The notes: generated by a model not told the origin, from the sequence alone. Shown: positions 8,814 to 17,965, counted from the stretch's first letter. The stretch is DNA of 64,000 nucleotides from Opitutia bacterium (GCA_947453335.1 CANGFP010000003.1:62001-126000); one strand, 5' to 3'. Translations and numbers: made by a program.

Positions 8814-9467
8814 CTACTTGGCCGGGACGCCCCAGACCTCGGCTTCGACGTAGTCGTTCGAGGGGCCGGCGGAATTGCCCTTGGAGTGGAAGCGGACGTA
8901 ACGGCCTTTGACGGCGGCGACGGGGATCACGCGGCCTTCGTTCGACTCGTAGTAGCAGTAGTCCTTGCCCTTGCCGAGGCCGAGCTCGTTCGCGGAGTCG
9001 TTGTTGTAGACGGTGGTGACGTCCTTCTTGAACTCGGGGTCGTCCGAGATCTGGACGACGACGTCGAAGTACACGCGGCGTTCGCGGTGGAAGTGCCAGA
9101 GGGCGATGGCGTGGATCGTGGAGGCGGAGGGGAGCTCGATCTGGACCCAGTGGTGGCCGCGGGGGAGTTCGACTTCGAAGCCTTCTTCGCCGCCCTTGTC
9201 GCCGTCGGTGACGTACGAGAAGTCGCCGGCGGCGGCTTCCTTGGCGCTCGAGGTGACGGGCGCGCCTTTCGCGAGGTTCACGGCTTCGGCGGGGACCTTC
9301 GGCAGCACGCGCGGGGTCTTCGAGACGGGCTCGAGGTTGTCGATCTTCATCGGCTTCGGGGTGCCGAGGGCGACCGACTTAGGGAGGACGAGCGGGAGGG
9401 TCTTCTCCTCAGCGGCCAGGGCGAGCGGGAGGGCCAGGAGGCCAAGGGCGAGGGACTTGAGGGTCAT
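8814..9467 (-). CDS. secreted discoidin (F5/8 type C)-like protein
   Basis: A 217-aa exported protein. ATG 9467 gives the signal peptide MTLKSLALGLLALPLALAA. After a proline-rich linker, residues about 70-215 look like a discoidin/F5-8C beta-sandwich: NLAKGAPVTSS at the start, YVTDGDKGGEEGF, HHWVQIELPSASTIHAIALW, and the closing KGRYVRFHSKGN...NDYVEAEVWG. Such domains bind glycans or surfaces. No catalytic domain is attached. Position between ispH and the kinase gives no functional clue. Confidence 0.72.
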   Translation of the reverse strand: MTLKSLALGLLALPLALAAEEKTLPLVLPKSVALGTPKPMKIDNLEPVSKTPRVLPKVPAEAVNLAKGAPVTSSAKEAAAGDFSYVTDGDKGGEEGFEVELPRGHHWVQIELPSASTIHAIALWHFHRERRVYFDVVVQISDDPEFKKDVTTVYNNDSANELGLGKGKDYCYYESNEGRVIPVAAVKGRYVRFHSKGNSAGPSNDYVEAEVWGVPAK

Positions 9468-9498
9468 GGGAGTGAGACAGGGGATGGATGGGCAGGTT

Positions 9499-10668
9499 TC
9501 AAGCCCGCGGGGCATCTAGGGTCTTTACCCTGCGGTGCTTGAGCGGGAAGCGCAGCGTCACGGTGGTGCCGACGTTCGGGGTGCTCTGGATGTCCACGGT
9601 GCCGCCGTGCGCGCGCAGGATGCGCAGGAGGATGAGCATGCCGAGGCCGCCGCCGGAGGCCTTCGTGGTGTAGTAGGCGTCGAAGACGCGCGTGAGCTTG
9701 TCGGCGGGGATGCCGACGCCGGTGTCCTTCACGGAAAGTTCGACCCACTCGTCGTCGGCCTCGAGGTGCACGAAGATGTCGCCGCCGCGGTCCATGGCCT
9801 CGAGCGCGTTCTTCATGACGTTGAAGAGGGCCTGCTTGACCTGGTTGCGGTCCGCCATCACGGGCGGGATCTCGTTCGCGACGTCCACGGTGACGCGGAT
9901 GCCGAGCTGGCCGCACTGGTCCTTGAGGAGGTTCATGGCCTCGGCGACGACGGCCACGAGGTCGGTGTCCGCGAGGTCCGGCGGCGCGTGGCGCACGGCG
10001 CCGAGGAAGTCCCGCACGATGCCGTCGAGGCGCGAGATCTCGGATCGGCAGACCTGCGCGGCCTGGCGCACCTTCTCGGCGCCAGGGGTGTCACCGAGCT
10101 TCTCGGCTTCGCGCTGGAGGAGCTGGAGGTGGATGCCGATCGCGTTCAGGGGGTTGCCGACCTCGTGCGCGATGCCGGCCGCGAGCGAGACGATCGAATC
10201 GATGCGCTCGCTTTCGACCCGGTCCTCGGTCTGGACGCGCTCGGTGGTGATGTCGCTGAGGACGGCGACGCGGCGCGCGCGCTCGGCATCCTGCGACCCG
10301 CCGACGCGGGCCAGGTGGAGGCGCAGGACCCGCGGCTCGGGATAGCGGACCTCGACCTCGCGGGTCAGGGCCTCGACGGCGACGGGCATGTCCAAGGCCT
10401 TGGCGATGTCCGGCGCGACGCGGCGCAGCTCGGAACCGGCGACGGCTTCCTCGCTGACGCCCAGGAGGCGCACGGCGGCGAGGTTCGCGTACTCGATCGA
10501 GCTGTCGTGGGAGAGGACGATGACGCCTTCGCGGAGCGTGTCCAAGACGGTCTCCATGAGGTCGCGCTCGCGCTCGAGGCGGCGCGCGAGGATCGCGAGG
10601 TTCTGCGCGTCGAGGTCGTCGATGCGGCCGAGCACGCGGTCCAAGGGGCTGAAGCGGCGGCGCGACAT
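9499..10668 (-). CDS. PAS domain sensor histidine kinase
   Basis: A 389-aa cytoplasmic kinase with no transmembrane segment. Order: short coiled coil (about 20-40), PAS domain (about 40-145), HisKA with H168 in AGIAHEVGNPLNAI, then HATPase_c with N box NVMKNALEAM, G1 DTGVGIP and a GGGLGM box. The arrangement resembles NtrB/AtoS-type kinases. No response regulator lies next to it, so the partner is unknown. It starts 2 bp after the coaB stop codon, so the two are co-transcribed. Confidence 0.9.
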   Translation of the reverse strand: MSRRRFSPLDRVLGRIDDLDAQNLAILARRLERERDLMETVLDTLREGVIVLSHDSSIEYANLAAVRLLGVSEEAVAGSELRRVAPDIAKALDMPVAVEALTREVEVRYPEPRVLRLHLARVGGSQDAERARRVAVLSDITTERVQTEDRVESERIDSIVSLAAGIAHEVGNPLNAIGIHLQLLQREAEKLGDTPGAEKVRQAAQVCRSEISRLDGIVRDFLGAVRHAPPDLADTDLVAVVAEAMNLLKDQCGQLGIRVTVDVANEIPPVMADRNQVKQALFNVMKNALEAMDRGGDIFVHLEADDEWVELSVKDTGVGIPADKLTRVFDAYYTTKASGGGLGMLILLRILRAHGGTVDIQSTPNVGTTVTLRFPLKHRRVKTLDAPRA

Positions 10669-10670
10669 GG

Positions 10671-11324
10671 TCAGCGGGCGGACGCGGCGAGGTGCGCGTC
10701 CAGGGCGGCGATGAGCTGGGCGGCGACGGCGGCCTTGCTCGCGGGGCCCAAGGGCTGGCGATAGCCGTCGCGGCCTAGGAGGATGAGGCGGTTGGTGTCG
10801 CTGCCGAACGCGCCTTCGGGTCCGGCCACGGAATTGGCGGCGACGAGGTCGATGCCCTTCCGGTCCAGCTTGGCCAAGGCGTTGGCTTCGACGTCCTCGG
10901 TCTCCGCGGCGAAACCGACGAGGAGCTGGTCGGGGCGGCGGCGTTGCGCGAGGGTGGCGAGGATGTCCGGCACGGGCTCGAACTCCACGGTGAGGCCGGC
11001 GCCGTCCTTCTTGAGCTTCTGCGGGTGGACGACCTTAGGGCGCCAGTCGCTGACGGCCGCGGTCATGATGAGGACGTCGCAAGGCCCGAACAGGGCGTCC
11101 GTCTGGCGCAGCATCTCCTCGGCGGTGACGACGGGATAGAGCATGACGCCGTCGGGCTCGGGGAGCGCAACGGGGCCGGCGACGAGGTCGACGGTCCACC
11201 CGGCCCCGCGGGCGGCGGCGGCGATCGCGAAACCCATCTTCCCCGTGGAGGGATTGCTCACGAACCGGACCGGGTCGAAGAACTCGCGGGTCGGGCCGGC
11301 GGTGATGAGACAGCGGATAGCCAA
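10671..11324 (-). CDS. coaB: phosphopantothenate--cysteine ligase, stand-alone CoaB
   Basis: Catalyses the CoaB step of coenzyme A synthesis (4'-phosphopantothenate plus cysteine). About 217 aa with the CoaB landmarks [42 protein letters not shown], and ANSV near the C-terminus. Most bacteria fuse CoaB behind a CoaC flavoprotein domain; no CoaC is present here, so it must be encoded elsewhere. The start is placed at TTG 11324 ([12 protein letters not shown]), because upstream in-frame sequence enters the G-rich repeat; this is uncertain. It overlaps no neighbour but runs directly into the kinase gene. Confidence 0.88.
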   Translation of the reverse strand: MAIRCLITAGPTREFFDPVRFVSNPSTGKMGFAIAAAARGAGWTVDLVAGPVALPEPDGVMLYPVVTAEEMLRQTDALFGPCDVLIMTAAVSDWRPKVVHPQKLKKDGAGLTVEFEPVPDILATLAQRRRPDQLLVGFAAETEDVEANALAKLDRKGIDLVAANSVAGPEGAFGSDTNRLILLGRDGYRQPLGPASKAAVAAQLIAALDAHLAASAR

Positions 11325-11396
11325 GGACGTAAGGGGGTGGCGGACACTTTGACCGAACCCGCCCTTGAAAACAAGGGGATAGGCGCGACCAACCCG

Positions 11397-11500
11397 AGGG
11401 TTGCGGGGTGTGGGGTGCGGGTCGCGGAAGTGTTGCGGCCAATGGCCACGTGCCTCGGGTAGTCGCTTGCATTCCTCACCCCTCAACCCCCACCCCTCAA
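11397..11500. repeat. G-rich / C-rich facing repeat arms
   Basis: GAGGGTTGCGGGGTGTGGGG (from 11397) faces a C-rich arm (11473-11500) across a core GTTGCGGCCAATGGCCACGT and TGCCTCGGGTAGTCG. Same layout as 14216-14350 and 17862-17965. The hairpin-forming GGCGGGCTCCGCCCG follows at 11507, then a pyrimidine-rich leader to the rdgB start. Confidence 0.65.
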
Positions 11501-11568
11501 GCCTCGGCGGGCTCCGCCCGCCCGACTCTTCCCTCGACTCTTCCCCTCCTCCCTTCTCTCCTCGTGCC

Positions 11569-12168
11569 ATGGACATCTATCTCGCGACCGGTAACGCGCA
11601 CAAGGCCGAGGAGTTCGGACGCATGTTCGCCAAGGCTGGCCTTCCGGTCCGCGTGCGCTCCGCCAAGGAGCTCGGGGGCATGCCCTACGTCGATGAGTAC
11701 ACGGGGACTTTCACGGGCAACTGCCGACTGAAGGCCGAGGCGCTGCAGCGCATCGCGCCGCCGAAGTCCTGGATCCTCGCCGATGACAGCGGCCTCTGTT
11801 GCGACGCGCTCCAAGGCGGCCCCGGCGTCGACTCCGCCGTCTATGCGGGCCCGAAGGCGACCGACGCCGAGAACCGGACGAAGCTGCTCGAGGCGATGAA
11901 GAAAGCGCCGCCCCATAAGCGTGGCGCGCGCTTCGAATGCCACCTGCTCGTGCTCGGGCCAAATGGCGTCGACCAGAAGTTCGTCGGGCAATGCTGGGGC
12001 CGCATCCTCGAAGCCGAGGTCGGCACCGAGGGCTTCGGCTACGACTCGCTCTTCGTGCCGAGCGGCTTCGACAAGACCTTCGGGGAGCTCCAGCCCCAGA
12101 CCAAGGATAAGCTTAGCCACCGCGCCAAGGCCTTCGCCCAACTGGTCACCTGGATGCGGGGAGGCTGA
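11569..12168 (+). CDS. rdgB: XTP/dITP diphosphatase (Ham1/RdgB family)
   Basis: House-cleaning pyrophosphatase that hydrolyses non-canonical purine nucleoside triphosphates. The 199-aa product has the family start [13 protein letters not shown], the [11 protein letters not shown] metal/substrate motif, [11 protein letters not shown] and the C-terminal [11 protein letters not shown] and [10 protein letters not shown] 11569 fits the family start; there is no Shine-Dalgarno, only a C/T-rich leader. It diverges from coaB. Confidence 0.96.
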   Translation: MDIYLATGNAHKAEEFGRMFAKAGLPVRVRSAKELGGMPYVDEYTGTFTGNCRLKAEALQRIAPPKSWILADDSGLCCDALQGGPGVDSAVYAGPKATDAENRTKLLEAMKKAPPHKRGARFECHLLVLGPNGVDQKFVGQCWGRILEAEVGTEGFGYDSLFVPSGFDKTFGELQPQTKDKLSHRAKAFAQLVTWMRGG

Positions 12169-12237
12169 GGAGGAGGGTTTTTTTGGGGGGGCTTTCATGC
12201 CTCTCTCACCCCACGGCTCGATTCTCGTCTTCAATAT

Positions 12238-12270
12238 TGACAGCGGGTGTTATCATTGTTAACACTGTCA
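12238..12270. promoter_or_regulatory. palindrome overlapping a promoter-like site before the TPR gene
   Basis: GTGTTA (12247-12252) and TAACAC (12260-12265) are inverted around 7 nt, and outer TGACA (12238-12242) and TGTCA (12266-12270) extend it with a 4-nt bulge. A TTGACA (12237-12242) lies 17 bp before TAACAC, a weak -10. This could be an operator over a promoter giving an almost leaderless mRNA, since the ATG is at 12273. Confidence 0.35.
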
Positions 12271-12272
12271 GC

Positions 12273-13583
12273 ATGGCTGCCGACCCACGCGAAAAACACG
12301 AGAAAGAGTTCAAAATTCGCCTAAAAGCGGCTCAGAACTACCGCAAAGAGGATAAAGAGGAGCTGGCTCGCGCCGAACTGATCCAGGCTTTGGCCTACGC
12401 CGAAAAGCACCTCGGCACCAACAGCGAAGAGGTGATCGAGGCCTGCCTTAAGTTGGCCAGCCTGCACGCAAGCATCCAGGAGCCGGGTGAAGAACTGCGC
12501 CTGCTCCAACGCGTCCTCCATATCCGCGAGGCCGTCGGCGGGGTCGAAGGAATCGTGGACAGCCTCCAGGACCTCGCGTTTTGCCACGGTAGCTACGGAC
12601 GCACGGAGGAAGCCGAAAAGCTCTACCGCCGCGCGATCGGCCTCTGCGTCGAGTCGGTGCAGGCACACCACGCGCCTTTGCGCCTGACGCTGCTTTACCT
12701 CGGGGACTTCCTGATCGAACAAGATCGCTTCGCCGAAGCGGTCGAACCGCTGGAACGAGGGCTCCGCGTCTGCGCGCGGTCCACGAGCTATCCGTCGACA
12801 TGCGGTTCGCGCACGGCCTGCGCGCTCGGCGTGGCGCTGCTGCGCGTCGACCGGACCGAGGAAGGGGAAGCGTTGCTCGACCAGGCGCTGCCGCTCGTAA
12901 GCCATCGCTCGCAACCTTCGAGCACCCCGCTCCGTCGCGCGCTCCACATCTACGCGAACCACCTGCAACGGACCGATCGCTTCGCCAAGGCCGACCTGAT
13001 CTACGGCGAGGCGCTCTACCATTTCGGGAACAGCAACCGCGCGCATCCGGTGAACCACGCCCACCTGCTCCAGGCGGCCGCCAGCAACGACGTCAGGCTG
13101 GACCGCAAAGACCGCGCCGAACGGCGCCTGCAGCTCGGCCTGCGGTTGCTGCGGGATAAGGTCGAGCCCCATCACGTCCGGGTCCTTTCGCTGCAGCAGG
13201 ACCTCTCCAATCTGTTCATCCCAGCCCTACGCTACGCCGACGCCGAGGCGATCCTGACGGAGATGGTCCAGGCGACGGCGCACGCCGACTTCACCGACCT
13301 GCGCGCCCGCGAGCGCTACCTGAACAACCTGGGCTTCGTCCAGGTGCACCTCGAGGAGTTCCCCAAGGCCGAGGCGAACCTCCGCCGGGCGCTCGTCACC
13401 GCCGGAGACGACCACGGTTGCTACATCATCAAGAACCTTGGACTGATGTACCAGAAGATGGGCTACACGACCGAAGCGATCCGTGAATACGAGAAGGCGC
13501 TGCCCCTCTTCGTGAAGGAATTCGGCGAGGCCCACACGGTCGCCGCCTTCATCCGCGATGCCCTCAAAGAACTGAAGGCCTGA
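12273..13583 (+). CDS. tetratricopeptide repeat protein
   Basis: A 436-aa protein made almost wholly of helical TPR units (for example EEAEKLYRRAIGLC, AEAVEPLERGLRVCAR, PKAEANLRRALVTAG, TEAIREYEKALPLF). No signal peptide, membrane segment or effector domain is visible, so it is probably a cytoplasmic scaffold. ATG 12273 is preferred over an upstream in-frame ATG at 12198 because the latter would read through the palindrome. Its partner is unknown; the next gene, a YbjN-like protein, follows after 62 bp on the same strand. Confidence 0.82.
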   Translation: MAADPREKHEKEFKIRLKAAQNYRKEDKEELARAELIQALAYAEKHLGTNSEEVIEACLKLASLHASIQEPGEELRLLQRVLHIREAVGGVEGIVDSLQDLAFCHGSYGRTEEAEKLYRRAIGLCVESVQAHHAPLRLTLLYLGDFLIEQDRFAEAVEPLERGLRVCARSTSYPSTCGSRTACALGVALLRVDRTEEGEALLDQALPLVSHRSQPSSTPLRRALHIYANHLQRTDRFAKADLIYGEALYHFGNSNRAHPVNHAHLLQAAASNDVRLDRKDRAERRLQLGLRLLRDKVEPHHVRVLSLQQDLSNLFIPALRYADAEAILTEMVQATAHADFTDLRARERYLNNLGFVQVHLEEFPKAEANLRRALVTAGDDHGCYIIKNLGLMYQKMGYTTEAIREYEKALPLFVKEFGEAHTVAAFIRDALKELKA

Positions 13584-13645
13584 GCGCTCCATCGCCCCGC
13601 CCTCCCTCCCCCATCCCCTATCCCCTTCCCCCCATCCCCTTCCCC
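13584..13645 (+). promoter_or_regulatory. pyrimidine-rich leader
   Basis: About 50 bp consisting almost only of CCCCTATCCCCTTCC-type units that end at the ATG of the next gene. No Shine-Dalgarno is present. Similar tracts precede gpmI, rdgB, the sigma factor and serB. Confidence 0.45.
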
Positions 13646-14164
13646 ATGTCCACCACCTTGACTGAAATCGCCCGTCAACTCGACGCCATCGACATCAAGT
13701 ACCATCTCGGGGCCAACCGGATCCGGCTGAGTTTCCGCACCGACCTCTACGAGGACGCGGACCGGGACAACAGCCTCGGGCTCACCATCTGGCTCGAGGA
13801 CGACGGCGAGACGCTGCGTATCCAAGCCCTCAACGCCTACAAGCTGCCGAAGGAACAGTTCGCCGAACGGCTCACGGCGGTCCAGCAGACGCTCAACCAG
13901 CTGAACTGGGAAACCAAGCTTGCGCACTACGAGATGGACACCGAAGACGGCGAGATCCGCATCGTCATCGACTATGTGCTCGAGGACGGCGTCCCGACGG
14001 ACAACCAGCTCAAGCGGCTCATCTACGTACTGCCCCACTTGGCCGACCGCGATCACGCCGCTTGGCGCGCGGCGCTCGACCACGGGACGACGCTCCTGAC
14101 GCGTGACGAGCTCTGCCGGCGCTTCGACGACTGGATGATCGCCCGCGACAAGTCCCTCCAGTAG
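13646..14164 (+). CDS. YbjN-like / secretion-chaperone-fold protein
   Basis: A 172-aa acidic cytoplasmic protein. The alternating beta/alpha pattern (DIKYHLGANRIRLSF, LGLTIWLEDDGETLRIQAL, WETKLAHYEMDTEDGEIRI) resembles the YbjN/type III secretion chaperone-like fold, whose members are regulators or chaperones. Identification is by pattern only. It ends just before a repeat block and converges with the M24 peptidase gene. Confidence 0.6.
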   Translation: MSTTLTEIARQLDAIDIKYHLGANRIRLSFRTDLYEDADRDNSLGLTIWLEDDGETLRIQALNAYKLPKEQFAERLTAVQQTLNQLNWETKLAHYEMDTEDGEIRIVIDYVLEDGVPTDNQLKRLIYVLPHLADRDHAAWRAALDHGTTLLTRDELCRRFDDWMIARDKSLQ

Positions 14165-14174
14165 TTGCCTCGGT

Positions 14175-14350
14175 CAGGGTCGGGCCGGCGTCACGACCTG
14201 GTTGAATCCGTCCCTGGGTTGAGGGGTGTGGGTTGGGGGTTGCGTGTTGTGCTGCGGCCTCTGGCCGCCTGCCTCGGGTAGGGACGCGACTCTACACTCG
14301 ATGCTTCTGCCTTCCCACAACCCTCACCCCACATCCCTCAACCCGCGCGG
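14175..14350. repeat. degenerate repeat module plus G-rich/C-rich arms
   Basis: A variant of the 27-bp end sequence (GGGTCGGGCCGGCGTCACGA, 14175-14201) is followed by a G-rich arm (from 14216), the core TTGTGCTGCGGCCTCTGGCC, TCGGGTAGGGACGCGAC and a C-rich arm ending in a GCGGGCTTCGCCCGC hairpin. It lies between convergent genes. The same core occurs inverted at the right edge of the window (about 63970-64000). Confidence 0.6.
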
Positions 14351-14363
14351 GCTTCGCCCGCAC

Positions 14364-15536
14364 CTACTTCCAATCCAGGCCGTCAGGGAGGTGGTTGAGG
14401 TTCTCGTGGCCGTCCTGCGTGACGATGACCATGTCCTCGATGCGGACGCCGCCGATGTCCTGGCGATAGAGGCCGGGCTCGACGGTCAAGGCTTCGCCGG
14501 CGAGGAGCGCGGGGCCTTTGATGTCGAGCAGCGGGGGCTCATGCACGTCGATGCCGATGCCATGGCCGGTCCCGTGCGTCATCGCGCAGTAGGAGGCCGG
14601 CGAGTCCGCCTTGGGGAGGCCGAAGGCGTAGCCCGACGCGATCATGGAGGCGATGGTGGCGCGATGGACGGCCTCGCCGGTGGCGCCGACCTTGATGACC
14701 TTCTCGGCGGCGGCCTTGGCGGCGCGGACGGCCGCGTGCATGCGCGCGACTTCGTCCGGGATGTCGCCATGGACGACGGTGCGCGTGCAGTCGCCGTTGT
14801 ACTTGGATTCGTGGTTGCGCGGGAAGATGTCCACGATGACGGGCTGGCTGGTGCGCAGCTCGCCGTAGCCGTAGAAATGGCAGTCGGCCGCGCCCGGGCC
14901 GCCGGCGATGATCGACATGGGGTTGCTGTAGCCTTGGTCGAGGAGCCAATGGTCGACGGCGGCGCGGACGCGCTCCGAGGTCAGGGGCGCGCCGTCGTGC
15001 ATGAGGACGCCGTCCGCGCGGGCCGAGGCGCGCGCGATCAGGCGGCAGGCGAGCTGGATGGCGCCTTCGGTGACGCGCTGGGCTTCGCGGAGGTGCGCGA
15101 TCTCCGCCGGGGTCTTCTGGCGGCGTTCATCGACCCAGCGGTTGGGTTCGCATTCGACCGTGATGCCGACCTGGCGGGCGAAATCGACGAAGATGAGCGG
15201 CAGGGTGCGGTCGCCGGAGACGTGCGTGATGCCGGCGCGGCGCAGGCATTCCGCGGCGGCCTGGGCGTTCGCGGTCTCGCGGTCGCCGGAAAGGCCGCCG
15301 GCCGGGGCGAAGTCCGCCGGGCAGGCGACGTGGTCGACGCGGGCGAACTGGCGCGCGCGGCCCATCTCGATGTCGCGCAGGATGAGGGTGGCTTCGCTGC
15401 CCTTGGCGGAGGGGAGCTCGACCAGGACGACCTGGTCGCCGACGGAGAAGCCGATGCGCCAGTAGATGCTGCTGTGCACGGCGGGGATGCCGGCGGCGAG
15501 GCGCGCGCGGCGGATGGGGGCGGAAGGGGTGCTCAT
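14364..15536 (-). CDS. M24 family metallopeptidase (Xaa-Pro aminopeptidase/dipeptidase-like)
   Basis: A 390-aa two-domain protein: N-terminal creatinase-like domain (about 1-150) and C-terminal pita-bread catalytic domain. The metal ligands are visible: Asp in VIVDIFPR, Asp in NGDCTRT, His in THGTGHGIG, Glu in TVEPGLY and Glu in RIEDMVIV. Family members cleave X-Pro bonds. No signal peptide. The next gene upstream in the transcript is an S9 prolyl peptidase ending 9 bp before this start, so the pair likely works together on proline-containing peptides. Confidence 0.88.
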   Translation of the reverse strand: MSTPSAPIRRARLAAGIPAVHSSIYWRIGFSVGDQVVLVELPSAKGSEATLILRDIEMGRARQFARVDHVACPADFAPAGGLSGDRETANAQAAAECLRRAGITHVSGDRTLPLIFVDFARQVGITVECEPNRWVDERRQKTPAEIAHLREAQRVTEGAIQLACRLIARASARADGVLMHDGAPLTSERVRAAVDHWLLDQGYSNPMSIIAGGPGAADCHFYGYGELRTSQPVIVDIFPRNHESKYNGDCTRTVVHGDIPDEVARMHAAVRAAKAAAEKVIKVGATGEAVHRATIASMIASGYAFGLPKADSPASYCAMTHGTGHGIGIDVHEPPLLDIKGPALLAGEALTVEPGLYRQDIGGVRIEDMVIVTQDGHENLNHLPDGLDWK

Positions 15537-15545
15537 GGCGAAGGG

Positions 15546-17774
15546 TTACTTGGCGGAGGGGTCGAGGGGGAGATGTTCGTGCAGGAAACGGGTCAGGGTC
15601 GAGAAGAGATGTCGCTTCGTGTTCTCGCCTTCGTCGATGGAATGGGAGCGGTTCGGGTACGAGACCTGGCTGAAGGGCTTGTTCAGGCGGACGAGCTCGT
15701 TGACCATGACTTCGCAGTTCTGGTAATGGCAGTTGTCGTCCCCGGTCCCGTAGACGATGAGGAGCTTGCCCTGCAGGCCGGCGGCATGCGCGATCGGCGA
15801 GCCTTGCGTGAAGCCGTGGACGTTGTCGTCCGGGAGGCCCATGTAGCGTTCCTGGTAGATGGTGTCGTAGAGGCGCTGGTCCGCCACGAAGGCGAGCGCC
15901 ATGGCGACGCGGTACAGGTCGGGGTGGCGGAAGATGGCGTGCAGGCTCATCGAGCCGCCGCCGCTGTGGCCCCAGACGCCCACGCGCGCGGGGTCCAGAT
16001 ACGGACGGGCCCGGAGGAGTTCGCGCACGGCCGCGGCCTGGTCCGCGGGCGCGAGGATGCCGATCTGGCGGTAGATGCACTTGCGCCACGCGCGGCCGCG
16101 CGGCGACGGGGTGCCGCGGTTGTCGATGCAGACGACGACGTAGCCCTGCTGCGCGAGCAGGGTGTGCCAGAGGTGGTTGTCGCCCATCCAGCGGTCGACG
16201 ACCATCACGGCCGCGGGCTCGCCGTAGACGTGCACGAGCAGCGGGTAGCGTTTCGCGGGATCGAAGTCCGGCGGCAGGATGCACCAGGCGTCCAACGCGG
16301 GGCCGTCGGGGATGGGGATGCGGAAGAACTCATGCCGGCACGGGACGAGCGCGTCCAGCTTCGCGCGCAAGGCGTCGTTGCCGACCAAGGGACGGACGAC
16401 GGCGTGGTCGGGGAGGCTGACGAGCTGGATGACGGGCGGGCGGCCGAAACGGGTGAAGGTATGGAAGGCCCAACGGGCCTGCGGGGCGCAGTGGTACGCG
16501 TGCGCGCCGACCTGGTCGGCGGGCGAGACGCGCACGAGCTTGCCGGCGCCGTCCAGGGTGGTCCGATGGAGCGCGCGCTTCGTAGGGTCGTCCGGCGAGG
16601 CGATGAAATAGATGAGGCCTTGGGCTTCGTCGAGGCCGGCTATGGAAAGGACGTCGTAGTCGCCGGGGGTGAGGAGCCGGACCGACCCGTCGGTCGCGGA
16701 GACGCTGTAGAGGTGTCGCCAGCCGTCGCGCTCGCTCAACCACAGGAAGCGCGTGCCGCCGTCGACCCAGGTCATCTCGTCCATGACGTCCACCCAAGCG
16801 TCGTCGCGGTCCGTGAAGAGGACTTCGGTGGCGCCGGTGATGGGGTCGCCGGAGACGACGTCGTTGGTGTTCTGGAGGCGGTTCAGCTGCTGGAAGAGGA
16901 CGCGACGGGAATCGGGGGTCCATTCCATGCGCGGGATGTAGTGGTTGCGGGGATCGGGATTGGCCGCGAACCAGCGCGTCGGGCCGCCCGTGGCGTCGAC
17001 GACGCCGACCTTGACGGCGGAGTTCGTCTGTCCGGCCTTGGGATAGGCGAAGGCGCTGAGGTGGGGATAGAGGCCGTCGGTGTTGTTGATGAGCTGGAAT
17101 TCGCGCACACCGGTGGTGTCGAACTGCCAGTAGGCGATGTGCCTGCCGTCCGGGCTCCAGCGCAGGCCGTTGCGCAGGCGGAACTCCTCCTCGTTCACCC
17201 AGTCGGCGGTGCCGTTGATGATGTGCGTGGCGCCATCGGTGGTCAGGGCGGTGATGCCCAGGTCCACGAGGGACTGGACGTAGACGTTGTTGCGGTGGAC
17301 GTACGCGACGCGGCGGCCTTCCGGGGACAGGGTGGCGAAGAGGAGCGAGGCGGGGCCGGCGTCCCCGCCGAGGCGACGGAGCGAGCCGCTCTTGCGGTGA
17401 AGGACCCAATAGTCGCCGCGGGTCTTCTCGCGCCAGACGCGCTGGGCGTTCGTGAAGACAAGGAGGTACTCGGTGTCTTCGCTCCAGGCGTACTTCTCGA
17501 TCTCGAGCGGCGTGTCCTGTCCGGCCGGCAGCAGCTCGCGCGCGGAGACGAGGATGTCCCGACGGCCGGTCGCGGGATCGTAGGCGACGATGTCCTTGAT
17601 CTCGGCGGATTTCGGGTGGGACTTGAAGGCCTCCGAGACCTCGAGGGTCGTGAAGCCTTGCCCGTCCTTGAGCCAATGCGCCGGGCCCCAGCTCTCGGGT
17701 CGGAATTCCTTGGGCTCACCGTAGATGCGATCGAGGGTGAGGTAACCGGCGGCGGATGCGGAGGGCGTCGTCAT
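15546..17774 (-). CDS. S9 family peptidase, dipeptidyl peptidase IV type
   Basis: A 742-aa serine peptidase. Residues about 1-480 form the DPPIV N-terminal beta-propeller with repeated WSPDGRHIAYW-like blades; the C-terminal alpha/beta hydrolase domain carries the nucleophile elbow GVWGHSGGGSMS, the Asp in YGTGDDNCHYQN and the His in NRSHSI. A NEEEFRLRNGLRWS stretch supplies the double-Glu motif that binds the free N-terminus in DPPIV. No signal peptide is apparent, so it may be cytoplasmic or use another export route. It probably shares an operon with the M24 peptidase. Confidence 0.92.
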   Translation of the reverse strand: MTTPSASAAGYLTLDRIYGEPKEFRPESWGPAHWLKDGQGFTTLEVSEAFKSHPKSAEIKDIVAYDPATGRRDILVSARELLPAGQDTPLEIEKYAWSEDTEYLLVFTNAQRVWREKTRGDYWVLHRKSGSLRRLGGDAGPASLLFATLSPEGRRVAYVHRNNVYVQSLVDLGITALTTDGATHIINGTADWVNEEEFRLRNGLRWSPDGRHIAYWQFDTTGVREFQLINNTDGLYPHLSAFAYPKAGQTNSAVKVGVVDATGGPTRWFAANPDPRNHYIPRMEWTPDSRRVLFQQLNRLQNTNDVVSGDPITGATEVLFTDRDDAWVDVMDEMTWVDGGTRFLWLSERDGWRHLYSVSATDGSVRLLTPGDYDVLSIAGLDEAQGLIYFIASPDDPTKRALHRTTLDGAGKLVRVSPADQVGAHAYHCAPQARWAFHTFTRFGRPPVIQLVSLPDHAVVRPLVGNDALRAKLDALVPCRHEFFRIPIPDGPALDAWCILPPDFDPAKRYPLLVHVYGEPAAVMVVDRWMGDNHLWHTLLAQQGYVVVCIDNRGTPSPRGRAWRKCIYRQIGILAPADQAAAVRELLRARPYLDPARVGVWGHSGGGSMSLHAIFRHPDLYRVAMALAFVADQRLYDTIYQERYMGLPDDNVHGFTQGSPIAHAAGLQGKLLIVYGTGDDNCHYQNCEVMVNELVRLNKPFSQVSYPNRSHSIDEGENTKRHLFSTLTRFLHEHLPLDPSAK

Positions 17775-17861
17775 GGGACCAAGGGGTGCGAACTAGGCTC
17801 ATCCGTAACCACCCCGCCCCGCGCTGTCGAAAGGAAAGACCCTTCGTTGAAGGAGGGTTGC

Positions 17862-17965
17862 GGATGTGGGGTGAGGGTTGAGGGTTGCGGGTTGCGGCAG
17901 TGCCGCGGTCCATGGCCGCGTGCCTCGGATAATCACCTGCATCCCTCAACCCTCACCCCGCATCC
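17862..17965. repeat. 26-bp inverted repeat with G-quadruplex-type arm
   Basis: Arm 17862-17887 (GGATGTGGGGTGAGGGTTGA...) and arm 17940-17965 are inverted copies with two mismatches in 26, separated by 52 bp that include GGTCCATGGCCGCGTGCCTC. The plus strand of the left arm and the bases after it give four GGG runs spaced by 4 nt, a canonical G4 pattern. CTCGACTCAATCCTCGATTC modules follow to 18010. Confidence 0.75.
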
